Part shown: piece by piece, positions 24,922-38,200 of the stretch
Layout of the letters: each line of letters opens with the position of its first letter
Position numbering within the stretch: the stretch's first letter is position 1
NCBI GenBank assembly: GCA_013399305.1
Contig: VXAI01000305.1
Span: 248,001-312,000 of the forward strand
Source of the DNA: Rostratula benghalensis
Lineage: Eukaryota > Chordata > Aves > Charadriiformes > Rostratulidae
Reading direction: 5' to 3'
Length of the DNA: 64,000 bases
Notes under the pieces: model-generated
Databases searched by the model: none
What the model saw: the letters and a program-made list of their open reading frames with translations, nothing else
What the model was told of the DNA's origin: nothing
Translations under genes and position numbers: made by a program

Positions 24922-25218
24922 ATCACAGAATGATATGGGGTTGGAAGGGACCTCTTCAAGATCATCCAGTTCAACCCCCTGCCAGAACAGGTTCACCTAG
25001 AGCAGGGTGGTCAGAAACATGTCCAGGAGGTTTGGAATGTCTCCAGAGATGGAAACTCCACCACCTCTCCGGGCAGCCTCTTCAGGGCTCTGACACCCTC
25101 ACAGGAAAGTTCTTCCTTATATTTAGATGGAACTTCCTGTGTTCAATTTTCTGCCAGTTCCTTCTTGTCCTATCACTGAGCACCACTAAGAAAAGACTGG
25201 CCACATCCTCTTGACACC
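24922..25218 (-). mobile_element. CR1 LINE, ~300 bp 3' portion, different subfamily
   Basis: On the plus strand it begins ATCACAGAATGATATGGGGT and TTGGAAGGGACCTCTTCAAG, followed by ATCATCCAGTTCAACCCCCT, AGCAGGGTGGTCAGAAACAT, GTCCAGGAGGTTTGGAATGT and CTCTTGACACC. The 'GTCCAGGAGG' and 'CCTAGAGCAGG' segments differ from the GGGCAGGGACACCTCCC type seen elsewhere here, so this is another CR1 subfamily. 5'-truncated, non-coding. Confidence 0.92.
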
Positions 25219-25650
25219 AGGCATATTCAGCTCATGAACTGTGAGAGTAAGAAGCCCATTAGAATAGCAATTCAATTTTCCATATATCTCAACTGCCCTC
25301 TGAAGTATTTCCACTAGGCAGTTTCTGCTACTACAGACTACGAGTGTGAGGAAGACACCCAGATGAGGGTGCCAGGAGGGTGCCAGAGCCAGCACCTGGG
25401 TATATGGTTAAATAGACACCTAAGGTTGAGTTTATGTTGAAGAGCAAATATGCTTTGCAACGTGTTTGGCCCCTACATAGAGGTCCGTGGCCCCCACACA
25501 GAGGTCCGTGGCCCTTTTGTACTTTGTGAAGATACCAGGCTGTGCAATGCTCAGCTCCTTTTCCTTGTGTGATACCAACAGCTCTTCTGATGCACTTGAC
25601 TGGGACAGGGAGTAACTCCTCTGTGGAGCTCTAGAATGGGGGGAGAACTT
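25219..25650. other. Unique spacer between two CR1 pieces
   Basis: No gene. It contains a 21-bp tandem duplication (listed). An open frame of about 89 codons on the minus strand crosses it and shows a repeated seven-residue motif, which is simply the translation of the tandem duplication. Confidence 0.6.
25468..25509. repeat. 21-bp tandem duplication (two copies)
   Basis: GGCCCCTACATAGAGGTCCG and GGCCCCCACACAGAGGTCCG lie head to tail with a 21-bp period and two differences, followed by a partial third start (GGCCC). The unit is GC-rich compared with its surroundings. Confidence 0.9.
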
Positions 25651-25721
25651 TGTAGAGTAGGGCTGATGGTTGGACTCAATGATCCCAAGGGTCTTTTCCA
25701 ACCTGAATGATTCTATGATTC
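25651..25721 (+). mobile_element. CR1 LINE 3' tip, ~70 bp
   Basis: Sense CR1 end of the type with GATGGTTGGACTCAATGATC, GGGTCTTTTCCAACCTGAAT and GATTCTATGATTC. Another subfamily than the GATCTTTAAGGTCCC copies. Only the last ~70 bp are present. Confidence 0.88.
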
Positions 25722-28700
25722 ACAAACCTTTACCCTTTGTACCACCTCGTCTTATTGAAGGAAAAAAATGAATATTCACCTCACCTTCCGCTGCTTCCTT
25801 CTTTTTTAGTGAAAGAACTTTACTGTAAAATGTCTCCCAAATCCTTTATATCTGGGTGGGGAGGGAAATAAATCTAGTACCTTTTTCCCTCTGAGTCAGT
25901 GAAATTTCCTTAAGACCTCTCACAGAGGAATCAACACATGTTAGCAGGGCAGGGTGCTTCAGGTGAACGCTGAAAGCTTTGTTGGGGTGTTATAACTCTA
26001 GGGGAAAATAGCAGGAAATAATTTCTACTTTCAATTAAAAAGAAGTAATGAACAATAACATTTTTTATTAATTCACTGAGGGTGGACGTTAAAGCTTTGG
26101 ATGGTGTTCCTTACGTGCTTTTGGGGAAAAACTAAAATTAAGTTTAGACATATATTAATTGTTCTTTATATGAATTCCAAACATTTTACAGAGAGGCAGA
26201 ATCCTTAGAGTAAGGACAAAGCTGAAACTGGGAAATTTTTGTATCAACTGTAAATTGGAAAAAATAGTTCATCAGTTTGTTCTTTGAGTGTTGTGTTTCC
26301 TTGAACGGGAATGTCTGGACACCAGGAATCCCCTCACATTGCCTCCACTGTCTTCCCTGTGAAAGGGCAACATACATATTAGAAGACAGAAGTAATAGGA
26401 AAAAACACAGGGAGGTGAAGACACTTCCCAAACATTTGTTTTGAAACTGAGTACAGTTTAGTCTATTTCATTTAAGTCTCACAAGCTACTGCTCCCACAA
26501 TAAAATAAACAAAAATAAATTTACTTTGGCTGAAGACCACCACAGATCTGGCTGTTTTACCAAATGGTTTTCACCTAAATGGGTGAGATCAATCTTTGGC
26601 TTGTGAGCAAGGTTTGAATTTCTTAAAGACCTGCTTGTTGAACTCCTTCATGTCTTGCCGTGCTGATGATTTCAATATTTCAAGCTCAGACTCCAGGAGA
26701 AATTAGGAACCTGATGGTTTAGTAACAGGTAAGGGCACATCTTGTCACAATGCTCACTTTTGTGGCCTTCGTTTTTCACCTAGCAGGTCATCTAGAGTGT
26801 GGACCTCTGATTTTTTTTAAATTCCTGCAGAACTCCTCCAAAACATATCTTCCCTATTTATCAAAATTTCCTCTAAATGCTCCGCAAAAGATTAGTCTCT
26901 CTCATTTTCATGAATAAGCTTGGAGGAGCCAAAAAACACTCTCAGAAATCAGCCAGGATTTCAAAGATGTCTGTTCAAAGATGCCACTAATGCAATATTC
27001 AATTGCTGCTGTTGTTTCATGAATGAACACTGGTGCCCAAGAAGAGCAAAAAAATTTGAGAAATCTGTCATCACGTAGCAGACAGCCAGAGATCTCCAGT
27101 GTTACTATGCTAGTGGTTGTGTTCTGTTCATCACAATTCCAGGATATTCACCCAGCAATGCAGTTTTTTTTCATTTGGATATAAATCTGGAGAGGCAGAG
27201 CTGGGAGAATTTGAACAGGTATTTACACTCTGTTCCACACTTGAGAGACAATGATTCAAGATGTCTCTAAGGAACACACCATTAAAAGCTGGGAGAGGGA
27301 AAATGAAGGACCACAGTACACCTTCATTTTACTTTTTCCTGTGAAACTGATACTGTCAACATCAGAGATTGGACTGAAATGGACGGCACTTTCTGTCTGA
27401 CCAAATATTGACAAACGTTCTCAGGGTCATCAGGAAAAATGTGGGGGATTAATATCATCAATTCATTCACCTGATCAAGTTTTCCCTTGATGAGATGTAG
27501 TGGACTACAGTGAGAGAGGTGTTCTGTTTGGGACCAACATCTGGATTTTATTGTCATTGGCAGAATATCAATTTAATAACATTTCACCTCAGGTGAAAAG
27601 ACACTTACCTGTTTGGAGCACTGTATTATTCATCTGGGTTTGGCTTTAGCATTCTGAAAATGTTCTGAAGCAACTGTTTTTTTTTTCCTTAGCAAGGTGA
27701 CTTGGTTGATTTGAGCAAATTACTGGAGCAGTGAGTGTTCAGCCTTGCTAAACATCCTGCCCATAAGAATATGCAGAGACACTTATGGACGCAGCTTTAC
27801 TCCTGACAGTCTGTGTCTCCCATTGGAGAGCACTTGGGAAAGAGAAAGGAGGGACATCAAACACTTCAATATAGATCACATTCTGAGAGCAATTTACTTA
27901 TTGCACTTCAGTGGCTGTGAAATCTCCATTTTTAAAATAAACTTTCCTGCTAATGTTAGTTCTGTATCATTCAGTGCTATGGAAATTGTGTATTCTTTAA
28001 AAAAAAAAAAATTTAAAAAAATTGAAAAACCTTCTCACAGCTTCCAAGCTTGCTGTAGATGCTTTGGTCTGCTTTACCAGGACAGAGTACATATGTCTGA
28101 CTATTGCTAGAAGTGTTTCTCAGTGGTGTGTGTGAATGTATTCTTGTGCACTATGTAGTTTGGATAATAGCTCCATTCCCTTGCAGCTGGCTCTGGAAGA
28201 GAATTCTGGGGCTGTGCTCTCGTGGAGAAGCATGTAAGTCTGGAGTGTCTGCAGCTCCTCAGCAGCCGTGGCCAACCCTTTCAAAATAATGTAATTTAGT
28301 TCAAATTACCTCCTTTCATCCCTCTTTTTACCCACCCCCAAGAACGTAGGTGATATGTCAATGGCACAAAGCAGCCCTTGTGGGTTTTGTGCAGATTTTA
28401 TCCAGGGAAACACACACCAGGGAGCAAGAGCATCGCACATTGGCTACGTGAGCCTTTAAATGATGGATTTTCTTTAGGGAAATAAAATTACACTCAGGGC
28501 TCACTAAACTGCTAGTCAGAGTTTTCCTTTGTAAGAAAAATCTTTCCATCATTAGGCCAAATGAACGAGAAGGGCAAAAGCCACAGCCACTGTCGTTGGT
28601 TCTGTGCTGGCGGACAGAAACTCGCCTCCCCGCAAAGAAACCCCATCACAAGTGCGCCTTTGAGTCTTTCGGCTAAATTGAAAGCACTTTCAGTTATTTA

Positions 28701-29796
28701 CAAAGCAGGAGATTCCTCTCGTTGTTTATCTGTGGCGTGCCTCCCTGGTGTGTTCTGTCTAAGCATGAATGCATCTGTTCACTCCGTTTCTAGCCTACAT
28801 CCACAGCAGTCCCAGCGGAGCGGCGGCTGGAAGAACTATTATGAGCAGCCAAGTCTGGAACTGTTTGGATTTATTGTCTTTTCTGGGCATATGGATGGTG
28901 GTGTCCAATAGATGGATTATGGCTGATTTCTTTAATTTGCTCCAAGATGTGCAGACTCTGGGAGGATTCAGCTGGAGCTGCGGTTTGCTTGCTTGCTCCC
29001 TCCAGCAGTCCTTGATTTTCGACAGCCCCTCAGACCCTGGGTGCTGCTCTACTCAGCTCAACTGAGCTGGGTCTGGTGTGAGCAGCTGAGATGGCTTGAA
29101 AGGGAGAGGAAGGGCCATGAAGGCCCTGATTTTCAGTGCAGTGCAGAGATTTGGTGCTACCCTGTGGGAACAGTGGGCCAGGAGACCCCTCAGCAGATCA
29201 GAAAACCCAACTCCAGTGTACGTGCCATTTGTACAGAAATATCAGTAAAATATTGGGCACCTGTGCTAGATGAATTACACACACCCTGTGAGCCCTACCT
29301 CCCATCATTTTAATAATATGTCAGGGCTTGTTGAAGTAAAATCTCACCTGGTTTTTTTTATGAATATCTGTCTTTGACTCTTCAAATCTCTTGTGCCTGA
29401 AACATTTTCCATTAATATTCTAGACAATAAAAGTTTACAGGCCTGAACACTTGTAAACCCAAGGAATTAGGCATGGAAAACTCAAATATTAACTAGAAAC
29501 AACTTTAAAATTGTGCAAAAGAGTTTAATTCATTCATTGTAAGCTGTACAATGCATATGACAGAAGTGGGAGCAGAAACAGAACCATAGTATAAGCATTG
29601 ACTAGTTCTTGTGAATTATTTAAGTGGGATGCAAAGGAAGTGAAAAGACCAATTCAAGAGCAGCTCATAAGCCAGAAATGGGGCAAAATAAAATAAATGT
29701 CTGTATATTATAAATTATCTCTTTAGTTTCGCTCAGCAAGATTCAAAATATATAGGCTGTTGGCTTACAGAGCTGCATCGTATGTAAGAAAGTAAC
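25722..29796. other. Unique non-coding DNA, no gene seen
   Basis: No supportable gene. A28-like AT tract at 27999-28021. Open frames around 27.7-29.3 kb reach 121 codons, but several overlap in different frames and none resembles a family I know. The 28.5-29.2 kb part is slightly GC-richer. Confidence 0.6.
27999..28021. repeat. A-rich tract
   Basis: A13 then TTT then AAAAAA; a simple low-complexity run. Confidence 0.85.
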
Positions 29797-30054
29797 TACA
29801 GGGATTTGACCTGATTTTTGTCTTTGCAAAATTGGAATTATGATTTCGAACAGGGAAAAGAAACACTTCAGACCACTTCTGCAGAGTTATTTTCTGACGC
29901 AGCTCTGGTGGAAGGAAAGAATATGATCCCAGCTTCCATCCAGCTGAATGTCCCTTTCCTTGATCAGCACAGGGATTTGCAGGGGCTCTTTTGAGTCCTC
30001 TGAGTGACAATGCCATATTTCAGCCAATGAGAGGAATAAAAAGAGTACTGTTAC
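29797..30054. repeat. Duplicated ~258-bp unit, copy 1
   Basis: Sequence from TACAGGGATTTGACCTGATT to GAGTACTGTTAC recurs at 38411-38665 in the same orientation. Comparing by eye I count about 15 substitutions and two small indels. It is not CR1 sequence. In both copies it is fused at the same base to a minus-strand CR1 3' tail (ACCATAGAAT). Homology stops abruptly at about 29797 on the left, where copy 2 instead meets another CR1 tail. Short open frames inside it are not shared intact between copies. Origin unknown: duplicated host DNA, a 3'-transduced flank, or an unrecognised repeat family. Confidence 0.93.
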
Positions 30055-30328
30055 CATAGAATTACATAATGGTTAGTGTTGGAAGAGACCTTAAAGATCA
30101 TCCTCTTCCAATTCCCCTGCCCTGGGCAGGGACACCTCCCACCAGACCAGGTTGCTCCAAGCCCCATCCAGCCTGGCCTTGAACCCCTCCAGGAATGGGA
30201 CAGCCACAGCTTCTCTGGGCAACCTCTTCCAGTGCCTCACCACCCTCACAGGGACTAATTTCTTCCTGGTATTTCATCTAAATCTTCTCTCTTTCAATTT
30301 AAAATCATTACCCCTCATCCTGTCACTA
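30055..30328 (-). mobile_element. CR1 LINE, ~275 bp 3' portion, joined to duplicated unit
   Basis: Plus-strand reading starts CATAGAATTACATAATGGTT and continues TTGGAAGAGACCTTAAAGAT, CCCTGCCCTGGGCAGGGACA, CACCAGACCAGGTTGCTCCA and GGCCTTGAACCCCTCCAGGA, fading after TCATCCTGTCACTACACAGG. The 3' tail has one octamer fewer than the copy at 38666. It ends about 150 bp earlier on its 5' side than the other duplicate. Non-coding. Confidence 0.96.
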
Positions 30329-33300
30329 CACAGGCTCGTCCGGTGATCCTGACATTCATTAGGTACGACTCATTATGCTGAAAAAGTAGTTTGGACAGGC
30401 CAACTCTTCATGATTCTTTCTGTTCCATGATCTCATCGGAGCTGTGGGATATGATCAGCTCTATATGCTGTTGCTTCTCAGCTGAGTTGTTTATTTTTTC
30501 TTTTTTTTGTAAAACTGGAAAAATTATATTTAACATAAACATGCAGCAATATATTCACAGATGTCCCTTCTGGTCATAAAAGGAGTTGCCCCTCCAGAGA
30601 AGCTTCATCTAACTTCTTCTGTGGAGAGAATCCAGGAATATTATCTAGACTGAAGTAATGCTTCATGACTATTCCTTCTGTAGCCCATATGAGACTGTTG
30701 GGACCTGGGCTGATTTGGGATGGGTGTTTGAATATGAATTATTGGCACCAAAATCTTGCCAACTGCTACTGCTTGTTCCAAGTTTGAACAACAAAAAGTT
30801 CATGGGATCAATGGATTTCAATTGATTTAAAGTTTTGAGCACTTCTAGACAAGGAAGCAGAAACTACATGTTGTCCAATCCAGAATATGGTTGAATGAAT
30901 GAATAAATAAATAAATAAATAAAGGGTGGCTTTACAGTGGGGAATAGTCAAATCCAGCTTCTGTCCTTGAAATTCAGAATTTACATCTGGAAACTATATC
31001 TTTTAACTCCTAGGAATGTCTTTTCATAGTCTGGCCTTAAATAATGTGCACTGCTACAGAGATACCAGAGTAATAATAAAACCCAGCAGGGTGACTTGAA
31101 GCATACTTGTGATGCCACTGGAAACTATAATTCATCTCTGTGGGATGTTCTTAAATGGGCTTTTAAAGATAATTGACAAGGTGCTTTGCAAAACTACACA
31201 CTTGAAACCATCCCGTTCAGGGGTGGGTGTACAGAATATCTGGAGGTATCACACACCTTGTAGCAGCAGGAGATCACTGCAGTAACAGTAGCAGCAGCAA
31301 TAAGTTGGCACTTGGCAGCTGAAGGGAAAGTAAACGAAGTTCGGAATTAGGTCCAGAATGCAAACACAGAAAGAATTTCGCATACTGTGCCACCAGCATG
31401 CAAGTTTCCAGAGGCTCTTCCAACCCCATACTATCCTTCCTCTCTGCTCTTTCTCAGCCCCCATCCCTCTTTCTGTGCTGATGTTCAGAGGGAACTTTGC
31501 CATTTTGTTTGACCATGCCATTCATTCAAAATGAATTAAAATGAATGGGAAAAGTGTATTAAAAATCAGTGGGGATAAATCCCATATGCCTCGTAGCCTA
31601 GTAGAGTACAAAATGTACTCCTGTATGCACAGTACAACACTGCATTAAACCAGAAGGAGAACTCTTGTATAACCTTGGTGTAACAAAACTATCTGTATAT
31701 TAAAAACAAGCCCTTATTTATTAAGACCCCCAAATCCCAACATCCATTTAAAAGCTGGGCCTCTTTCAAAGTCTGAGTCATCCTGAAGAACCTGATTCAT
31801 TCAGTAACCCCAGCTCACCACGGCTCTCTTAGGAGTAAGCACAGATTTAGTTTTAAGCTTCCTCTGGCAATTTGAAAACCAGTATCTGGCTACCAGCCTC
31901 TGTTTCTAATCTTAAAGAGAATTGCATCCTATTGCTGGTTCTGCATTCCTATCCTAAAAATGAACCTCATTCTTTCTTCTGAGTAATTTGGAGTATAATC
32001 AGCTTAAATGCCTTTTAAGGAGCCATGAAATTCTGTTTTCCACGTCAGACGCAGCTATTTTGAAGACTTGCCTTTGCAGGAGAGGGAATTTCACCAATAT
32101 TAGTCCTTTCATAGAGCTAGGAGCTGGTGCTGTCCAGCTGTGATCTCCTGGCCCCAGCCTGGAAACACGCAGTTATATAAAACCTCTATTAACCAGAGAC
32201 CAAAGAGGTGCCTGCGTCATGGAACACGCTCATGCCAGGAATTCTCGCTCAACCCAGGGGTCTAACGAATTTCTTTTCATTAGCACTGGGGCCACCCTAT
32301 TGATTGACCTCTTGTGTCTGCCCGGAAGGAGCAGACAAAGCAAAAGTGCTAGGATGGGCAATTCTCTCTGGGCTTGAAGGCACATATGGAAGCATTTTTC
32401 CGAGCCAGCCTTTCCAGTTTCGGCGGGAATTTCGGGTGGCTGCTTGCTCAAGAAATCTGACCACCATTCAGCTCTATACATTTCTTTATTCCCCTGCTTA
32501 GCAGCAGCACTCCCTACCTGTTGCATTCCATCACACATGTTGGGATTTTCATCGTGTTTTCTCAACCCTTTCCCTTTTATGACACACTGCATGGTGCTGT
32601 TACAAAAAATGCATGAAGTCCCCTCCATACGGACCCAAAGGAAGCGTGTGACTTCTTCCCCAAACCATCATGTGAGGTATTCTGCTTTAAGCAGCAGAAC
32701 AAAAGACTCCACAAACTACTGCTCCTTTTCCTTTGGGAACTTTCCAGACAGTTTGCCCTTTTAAAAATGAAATATAATTACAAATCATCCAGACACTTTA
32801 CTGAGATCACTCATTTCACTCAATGGCTTACAGACTCTACAGAGAAAAGCTGAATTTGTTGAATCTTATATTCAGGTTTGACTCCCAATGAATTTGTCTG
32901 CTTTTCCCTACATGCAGTTTTAGTGGGCTTTTCTTGGTCTATACAAGGAGATGTATGCATTCTCCTTTTTGCTTTTTTTTTTTTATTATTATTTCTAGGG
33001 CCCTCCAAAATTAAGCTGAATTATTTAGAACTCGATTTTGCTTTGTTTATGAAAATAAATTCTTGACATATCTTATCACGCATCTGACATTTTTTTAGGT
33101 TGGTTTTTTTTTTCAGATAATCACCCTCCACAGTGGTTTATAGTCTGTGGTCTGAAACCTTTGGGAATGCTTGCACTGTTTTTAGGTGGTCTGCAAAAGC
33201 ATAATTAAGCCTGTGTTTAGGAGGCTTAGATTTTCTCAGCAGGAGCCTGCCCTTTAATTAAAAATTTTTAAGGCACAAAATTTTGCATAAAGGCATTGCA

Positions 33301-34876
33301 CTCACTCTGCAATGAATTATATTAATTAGTTCCCATGCTTTCATGGCACAACTAAGTAGTGAATTAAGTATGTTTGTTTATATAGTGATGGGACTACTTA
33401 AGGGAATCATGGTGCTGTCTACCATTACGTCTTAAGATAAAAAAGTCACTTGAACACTCACAAAAATATGACCAGCAGTACAGAAAGAGGATGCAACTCA
33501 GCAAGTCAGGTTAATTTTCAAAGTATCATTAAATGTTCTTCTTGTTGTGGGGGAGCCTGAATAGAGAATTGATTTCAGAAGCATCTTAGAAATTAGATTA
33601 CCCAAAATAATTACTTCTGTGAAATTAAATACTTTTCTAACAAATCAGGACTGAAAAGGAAAAAGTAAAAGACCATAAATCTTCCTGATATACACCTCAG
33701 AGAGGTATGTTTTCTGAATTACCACTATTTTATTTATTTCTTTATTCCTTCAACAAGTAGTCAGTTCTTCACTAAGCTGGTAAATTGGAGTACCTGTGAA
33801 ATGAAAGAATCACAAGGGCTGACAGCAAAATTTAAAAGACTGAAAAGGGATTTCTAAATGCTATTTAAAATACTTCAACTTTTTAGCTTAACCCACTTAG
33901 TTTCTATGAGCAGTGTTGGAACAAAGATATTTTTACTGAAGGTCACTCAACCTTGACCTCCATGGGAGATATGAAAATTTTTATTCAGGAGAGATAAAAT
34001 TGTAGAAGTCTGTCATTCATTTCTGTGGGATGAGAGTATCATTCCATGTTTTCTGGAAGGCTGCTTAACTCTCCATGTAGTACAACAACTGATGTATCTT
34101 CTCACAGGGCTGGCCACTACTGGGCATGATTTATCACATCACCTAGGATAAGTGTAAAGACAAAAACTTACAATTAGAGGAACATTTCTGTGCGGTGGTG
34201 AAATACATCATTATCAAATGACTACTCCAGAATACTCCAGGATGAACCACCTCGGTTCACATCTGTAGGAAGCTCCTTTGTCACTACTTAAAGAATGAGA
34301 AATTTGATCTTAAGAAATGAGATAAAGGTGCTGCTGCTCATCTTTGAAAAATGTACTTTCACTAAGCTGGAAGACCATGTTATACACCAGTGGTAATCAC
34401 TCTGGCTCCAGCTAAGGCCTATCCACCTTCTCGATGATGACACAAACACAGCACTTCATGAAATCAGTGGGATTGCTCGTAGGGGGCTCTTTCAACCCAA
34501 TAATGAACTGATAATCTGGAATTATCAAGATAATATGTCTGAAAAAAAGAGGATTTATTGTTTTTTAAAGCAGCTCAGTAAGGTCTAATCTTAAGCCTGC
34601 TGCCGAGGTATTCTCTGAAGTGACCAGCAAAGTGAAGAAACATGATGTGAAGCTCAGATTTGACTGAAGCTAAGGTTTGACTGAAATGAGAATTTGTTAC
34701 TCATGGATTTCACCCTCTGTGTTGTGTGAAATAGCCTCACGCTAGGCTGGAAGCCAAAACAGCTGCTTGTTTAAATTCCTTGCCTGCTAGAGCACCCCAG
34801 GACTGGCTCTCTGGTAGCCCTCCGGCTGAGATCCAAGAGAGAGGGAAATGAGTCCTTAACAAGTACACAGTCTGAG
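30329..34876. other. Unique non-coding DNA, 4.5 kb, no gene seen
   Basis: No gene or transposon recognised. It has an AAAT microsatellite near 30.9 kb and small T runs near 32.97 and 33.10 kb. Open frames of up to 132 codons at 32.2-32.8 kb overlap on opposite strands and resemble nothing known. Confidence 0.65.
30892..30923 (+). repeat. (GAAT)3(AAAT)n microsatellite
   Basis: GAATGAATGAAT followed by about five AAAT units. Confidence 0.93.
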
Positions 34877-35290
34877 ATGTCCTCCCACCAGACCAGGTTG
34901 CTCAAAACCCCATCCAGCCTGGCCTTAAACACTCCCATGGATAGGGAAGCCACAATTCCTCTGAGCAATCTGGGCCAGCATCTCACCACCCTCACAGGAA
35001 AAAAATTTCTTTCTGGTATCTCATCCAAATCTCCCCTCTTCCAATTTAAAGCTGTTACCCCTTGTCACTCCACTCCCTGACAGCGTCCCTCTCCAGCTCT
35101 CCTGTAGCCCCTTCAGACACTGGAAGGCTGCTCTAAGGTCTCCCTGGAGCTTTCTCTTCTCCAGGCTGAACAACCCCAGCTCCCTCAGCCTGTCCTCACA
35201 GCAGAGCTGCTCCATCCCTCTGAACACCTTCATGGCCCTCTGCTGGACCTGTTCCTACAGTACCATGTCCTTTCTATGTTGAGGAGCACA
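34877..35290 (-). mobile_element. CR1 LINE, ~410 bp, lacking its 3' terminus
   Basis: Plus-strand reading begins directly at GTCCTCCCACCAGACCAGG, so the terminal ~65 bp (octamer tail and TTAAAGATCATC block) are missing. It continues through GGCCTTAAACACTCCCATGG, CTCACCACCCTCACAGG, CTCCCTGACAGCGTCCCTC, GGTCTCCCTGGAGCTTTC, TTCTCCAGGCTGAACAACCC and CATGGCCCTCTGCTGGACC, then fades. Loss of the 3' end is unusual because CR1 copies are normally truncated at the 5' end. A later deletion is the simple explanation. Confidence 0.95.
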
Positions 35291-38200
35291 GAGATCCTCC
35301 CATACCAGATACCAAATGGTAGTGACAGGCCAGCATTCACCACTGACTTGAATAAATAATTGTAAAACACATGCTGTAAATTGTGTCCACGCCGCACACT
35401 ACTTCTAAGAAATGTTTGGATACCTGACTTACTGGGTTTTTTTTTAATTTTTGCATATTTTTAAAGATGACATAATTTCTTCTGCCTTTCCATTATGTAG
35501 CTGTGAAAATGAAACAAAACAAGCTTAGAACCTGCTGTCTGCTTTCCTGTCTGACAGATGTTTTTAGATACAAGCAGGCATTCATTCTTCCCTGCCCAGG
35601 GCTGCCAGGTTCTTCTAACTGCCCTTTCAGCAGCAGCTCGGAATAACCACCTCCTGATCCTGTTTGGATGGTGCTAACCATCCTCGCTGTGAGCCCATTC
35701 AGTAGCCCTGAGTGTTTCTCTCTCCTGCATACGACACTGAGAAAAAATATCCACTTAAAGCACCAAAAGAAAAAAAAAAAGGTGCAGGTGGGTGCAGCTT
35801 GCTGCCCCACGTCCTTTCAAAAGCTGCTAATGAATATCCCTGGATCCATGTCTTTTGTCTTCACGTTCACTTTGCCACCTTCCTGATTGGGTCAGGGGTG
35901 GTGAGATGGGGACTACATGTGCTGCCTTGCAGATCTGCCAGGGTATCAGGACCTTTTGCTTGGGGCCGCTGAGCAGAGCCTGTAACAGAAAAGTTTAATA
36001 AGCCCATGCACCTAATTTTCCCCAGATGAGCACGGCTTCTCTCTTTAAAACTCATGCCTGTTGACTTCCATGAGACGGGAGTACTCATCACCCAAAAAAG
36101 CTATGCCTGTTAGCTGTAACAAAGGGGTATTTCTTGCTTGTTAAAAGTACAACGGGGTTACAGCTCATCAAGGCGGCGTCAATACAAGCGTGTGAAATGA
36201 GACAACACGGTGACAATAGTTCTCCTCCTCGCCTGCGAAGGAGCACTAATTAGAGAGGATTTTCAGACATCGGACTGGAAAGCGTTTGCTTTGTGAAACA
36301 AAGATACTCGGGATCAAAGCTGAGTCATAACATTTCCTTGGCCCTGAAATTTGTTTTTCTTAATGGAAGCAGTGTAATACGGTTCAGAGCAGGAATCTTG
36401 TTGAACTCCCTACGCTTGAGGCTGGCAAACAGCAAACAGGGGGAATTACACAAGCCGCAGTGAAAGCTTAAAATGATACCATGGCTGTGGAATTTGGAAG
36501 CCTTATAATTTCCAGCTCAAAAATCTCCTCTTTGGAAGAAGAAACCTTGCCGTAATGAATGAAGACACATTTAAAAGTAAATGTACAGGGGAGCCCTTGC
36601 AAGGATCCAGTGAAACCAGTAAGGGAAATCACCTTAGGGAGGTTACAGAGCACCCTGTGAGCATGGCACCCGTCCCCATGAGAGGGCAACATCCTGGTGC
36701 CATCATGATGAGCAGATCCCCGTGCCACTCATTGCCTCCCTGATGAGGTGAATGGAACTATTCACCAACCAAGGAGCTGACTGCCATGGGAAAGCTGGTG
36801 GAAGGACTTAAATTTCATAGCAACAGGGCTGAGAGCTCTATTTTGGGGGGTGTACGTGGTACGTGCGGCCCTTGTGTTGCCCATTAGGAGAACATTTCAC
36901 TCCTTCATGGTTGAAGAGTAATCCAGACATACTCATGAGTCATTGCAGGCAAGAGAAAAATAAAATAATAAAAAAATGCAGATGAAGGTGGTCATTATGA
37001 ATCATCCAGTGACATTAGCATTCAGATATTTTAAAATATTCAGCCAGACAATTCATTTTTACTCAACCTCAAAACTTCCCGGGTAGTGTGGCTGAGACAC
37101 TCTTAAGCAAAGAAAGGCAGCCTTGCAAAATAAGATGTGCAAAGGGAAAAATATCTTTCATAGCCGAGGACGAGATTGATTTCCATTATCCCAAATAATC
37201 AGATTAGCGGAGAGGTTTTGAGACTTTTGTATTTTCTAGAGCAGGACATGCCATGCACTGAGTGCTTGCCATGGATGGGTACTTTTCCAGCTCATGTTGT
37301 ATATAGGATCCTCTCAAAGTAGCCAGATCTCTGTACCTTAATGTTTGACCCATCAAGGGATCATGTTTCTCCATATATTTCAGATGATGACTCGACAACA
37401 GGTTGGGAGGGGTGTTGATTTCTCAGATAAGGAACAAACCACTTCCTTGTCCTAAATGCTCAGGTTTCTTCCTTAAAGTTCAGTTTTGCAGCATGAAATT
37501 AAAAAGCACTGTTTTAATTAAACTAAGTAGAAATATCAGCGTTTTATTGATATGAAATGATGAAGCAAAATATTTTGCATGACAGTTTTTTAGAGTTTTT
37601 GTTCTGTGAAAAGTTTAAATATGTATACTTTTGGTCTCAGTTTTAAAAATGAAGTACTGAAGTTATGCCTACCACCACTGTTTTGCCAGATGAGCACTAT
37701 AAAATCCAACTTTTTTTCCACTTTTTCTTTCCTCTTTTTCCCTTGTTAACCTTTAGAAAAGTTAGAGTGGCAAAGGGAAAAATGAAGGAAAAATAAGGAA
37801 TATTATTGTCTTGTGGTGGGCAATGAAGGAAACTAATACATTACGTTATTCATTCTATTTTATTTTTTAGCAAAGAAAAGGTCATAAAAGGATAAGGGAA
37901 AAGCAGAAAAACTGGAAAAATCCAAAGGAAATTTGCAAAGTAGGTCTTCATAACTCTGGGGACCTTTTCTTTTTCTTTTCTATTTCTTTTTTTTTTTTTT
38001 TTTGTTGGCCTTTAAAATAAAAACTCAACCAGTTCAAACTTTATCCTCTGCTAAGATACTTGACTGAACTATTCCCCTAAATTTAGGCACCTTAGTAACT
38101 TAGTTGTTTTCCTCAGAGATCTTGGAGGACACTCAAGAAGTTACACTTGCAGGTTTTAGTCCATTTCTGAAAAACAGAAGACAGTGAACTCAGGGGGTAA

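Noticed and set aside
25432..25701. Minus-strand frame with a repeated heptapeptide
   Set aside because: The repeat is explained by the 21-bp tandem duplication, and the frame runs into a CR1 end.
28561..29313. Chain of plus-strand frames of 98-116 codons in slightly GC-rich DNA
   Set aside because: They overlap in different frames, none resembles a known protein, and no plausible splice structure links them.
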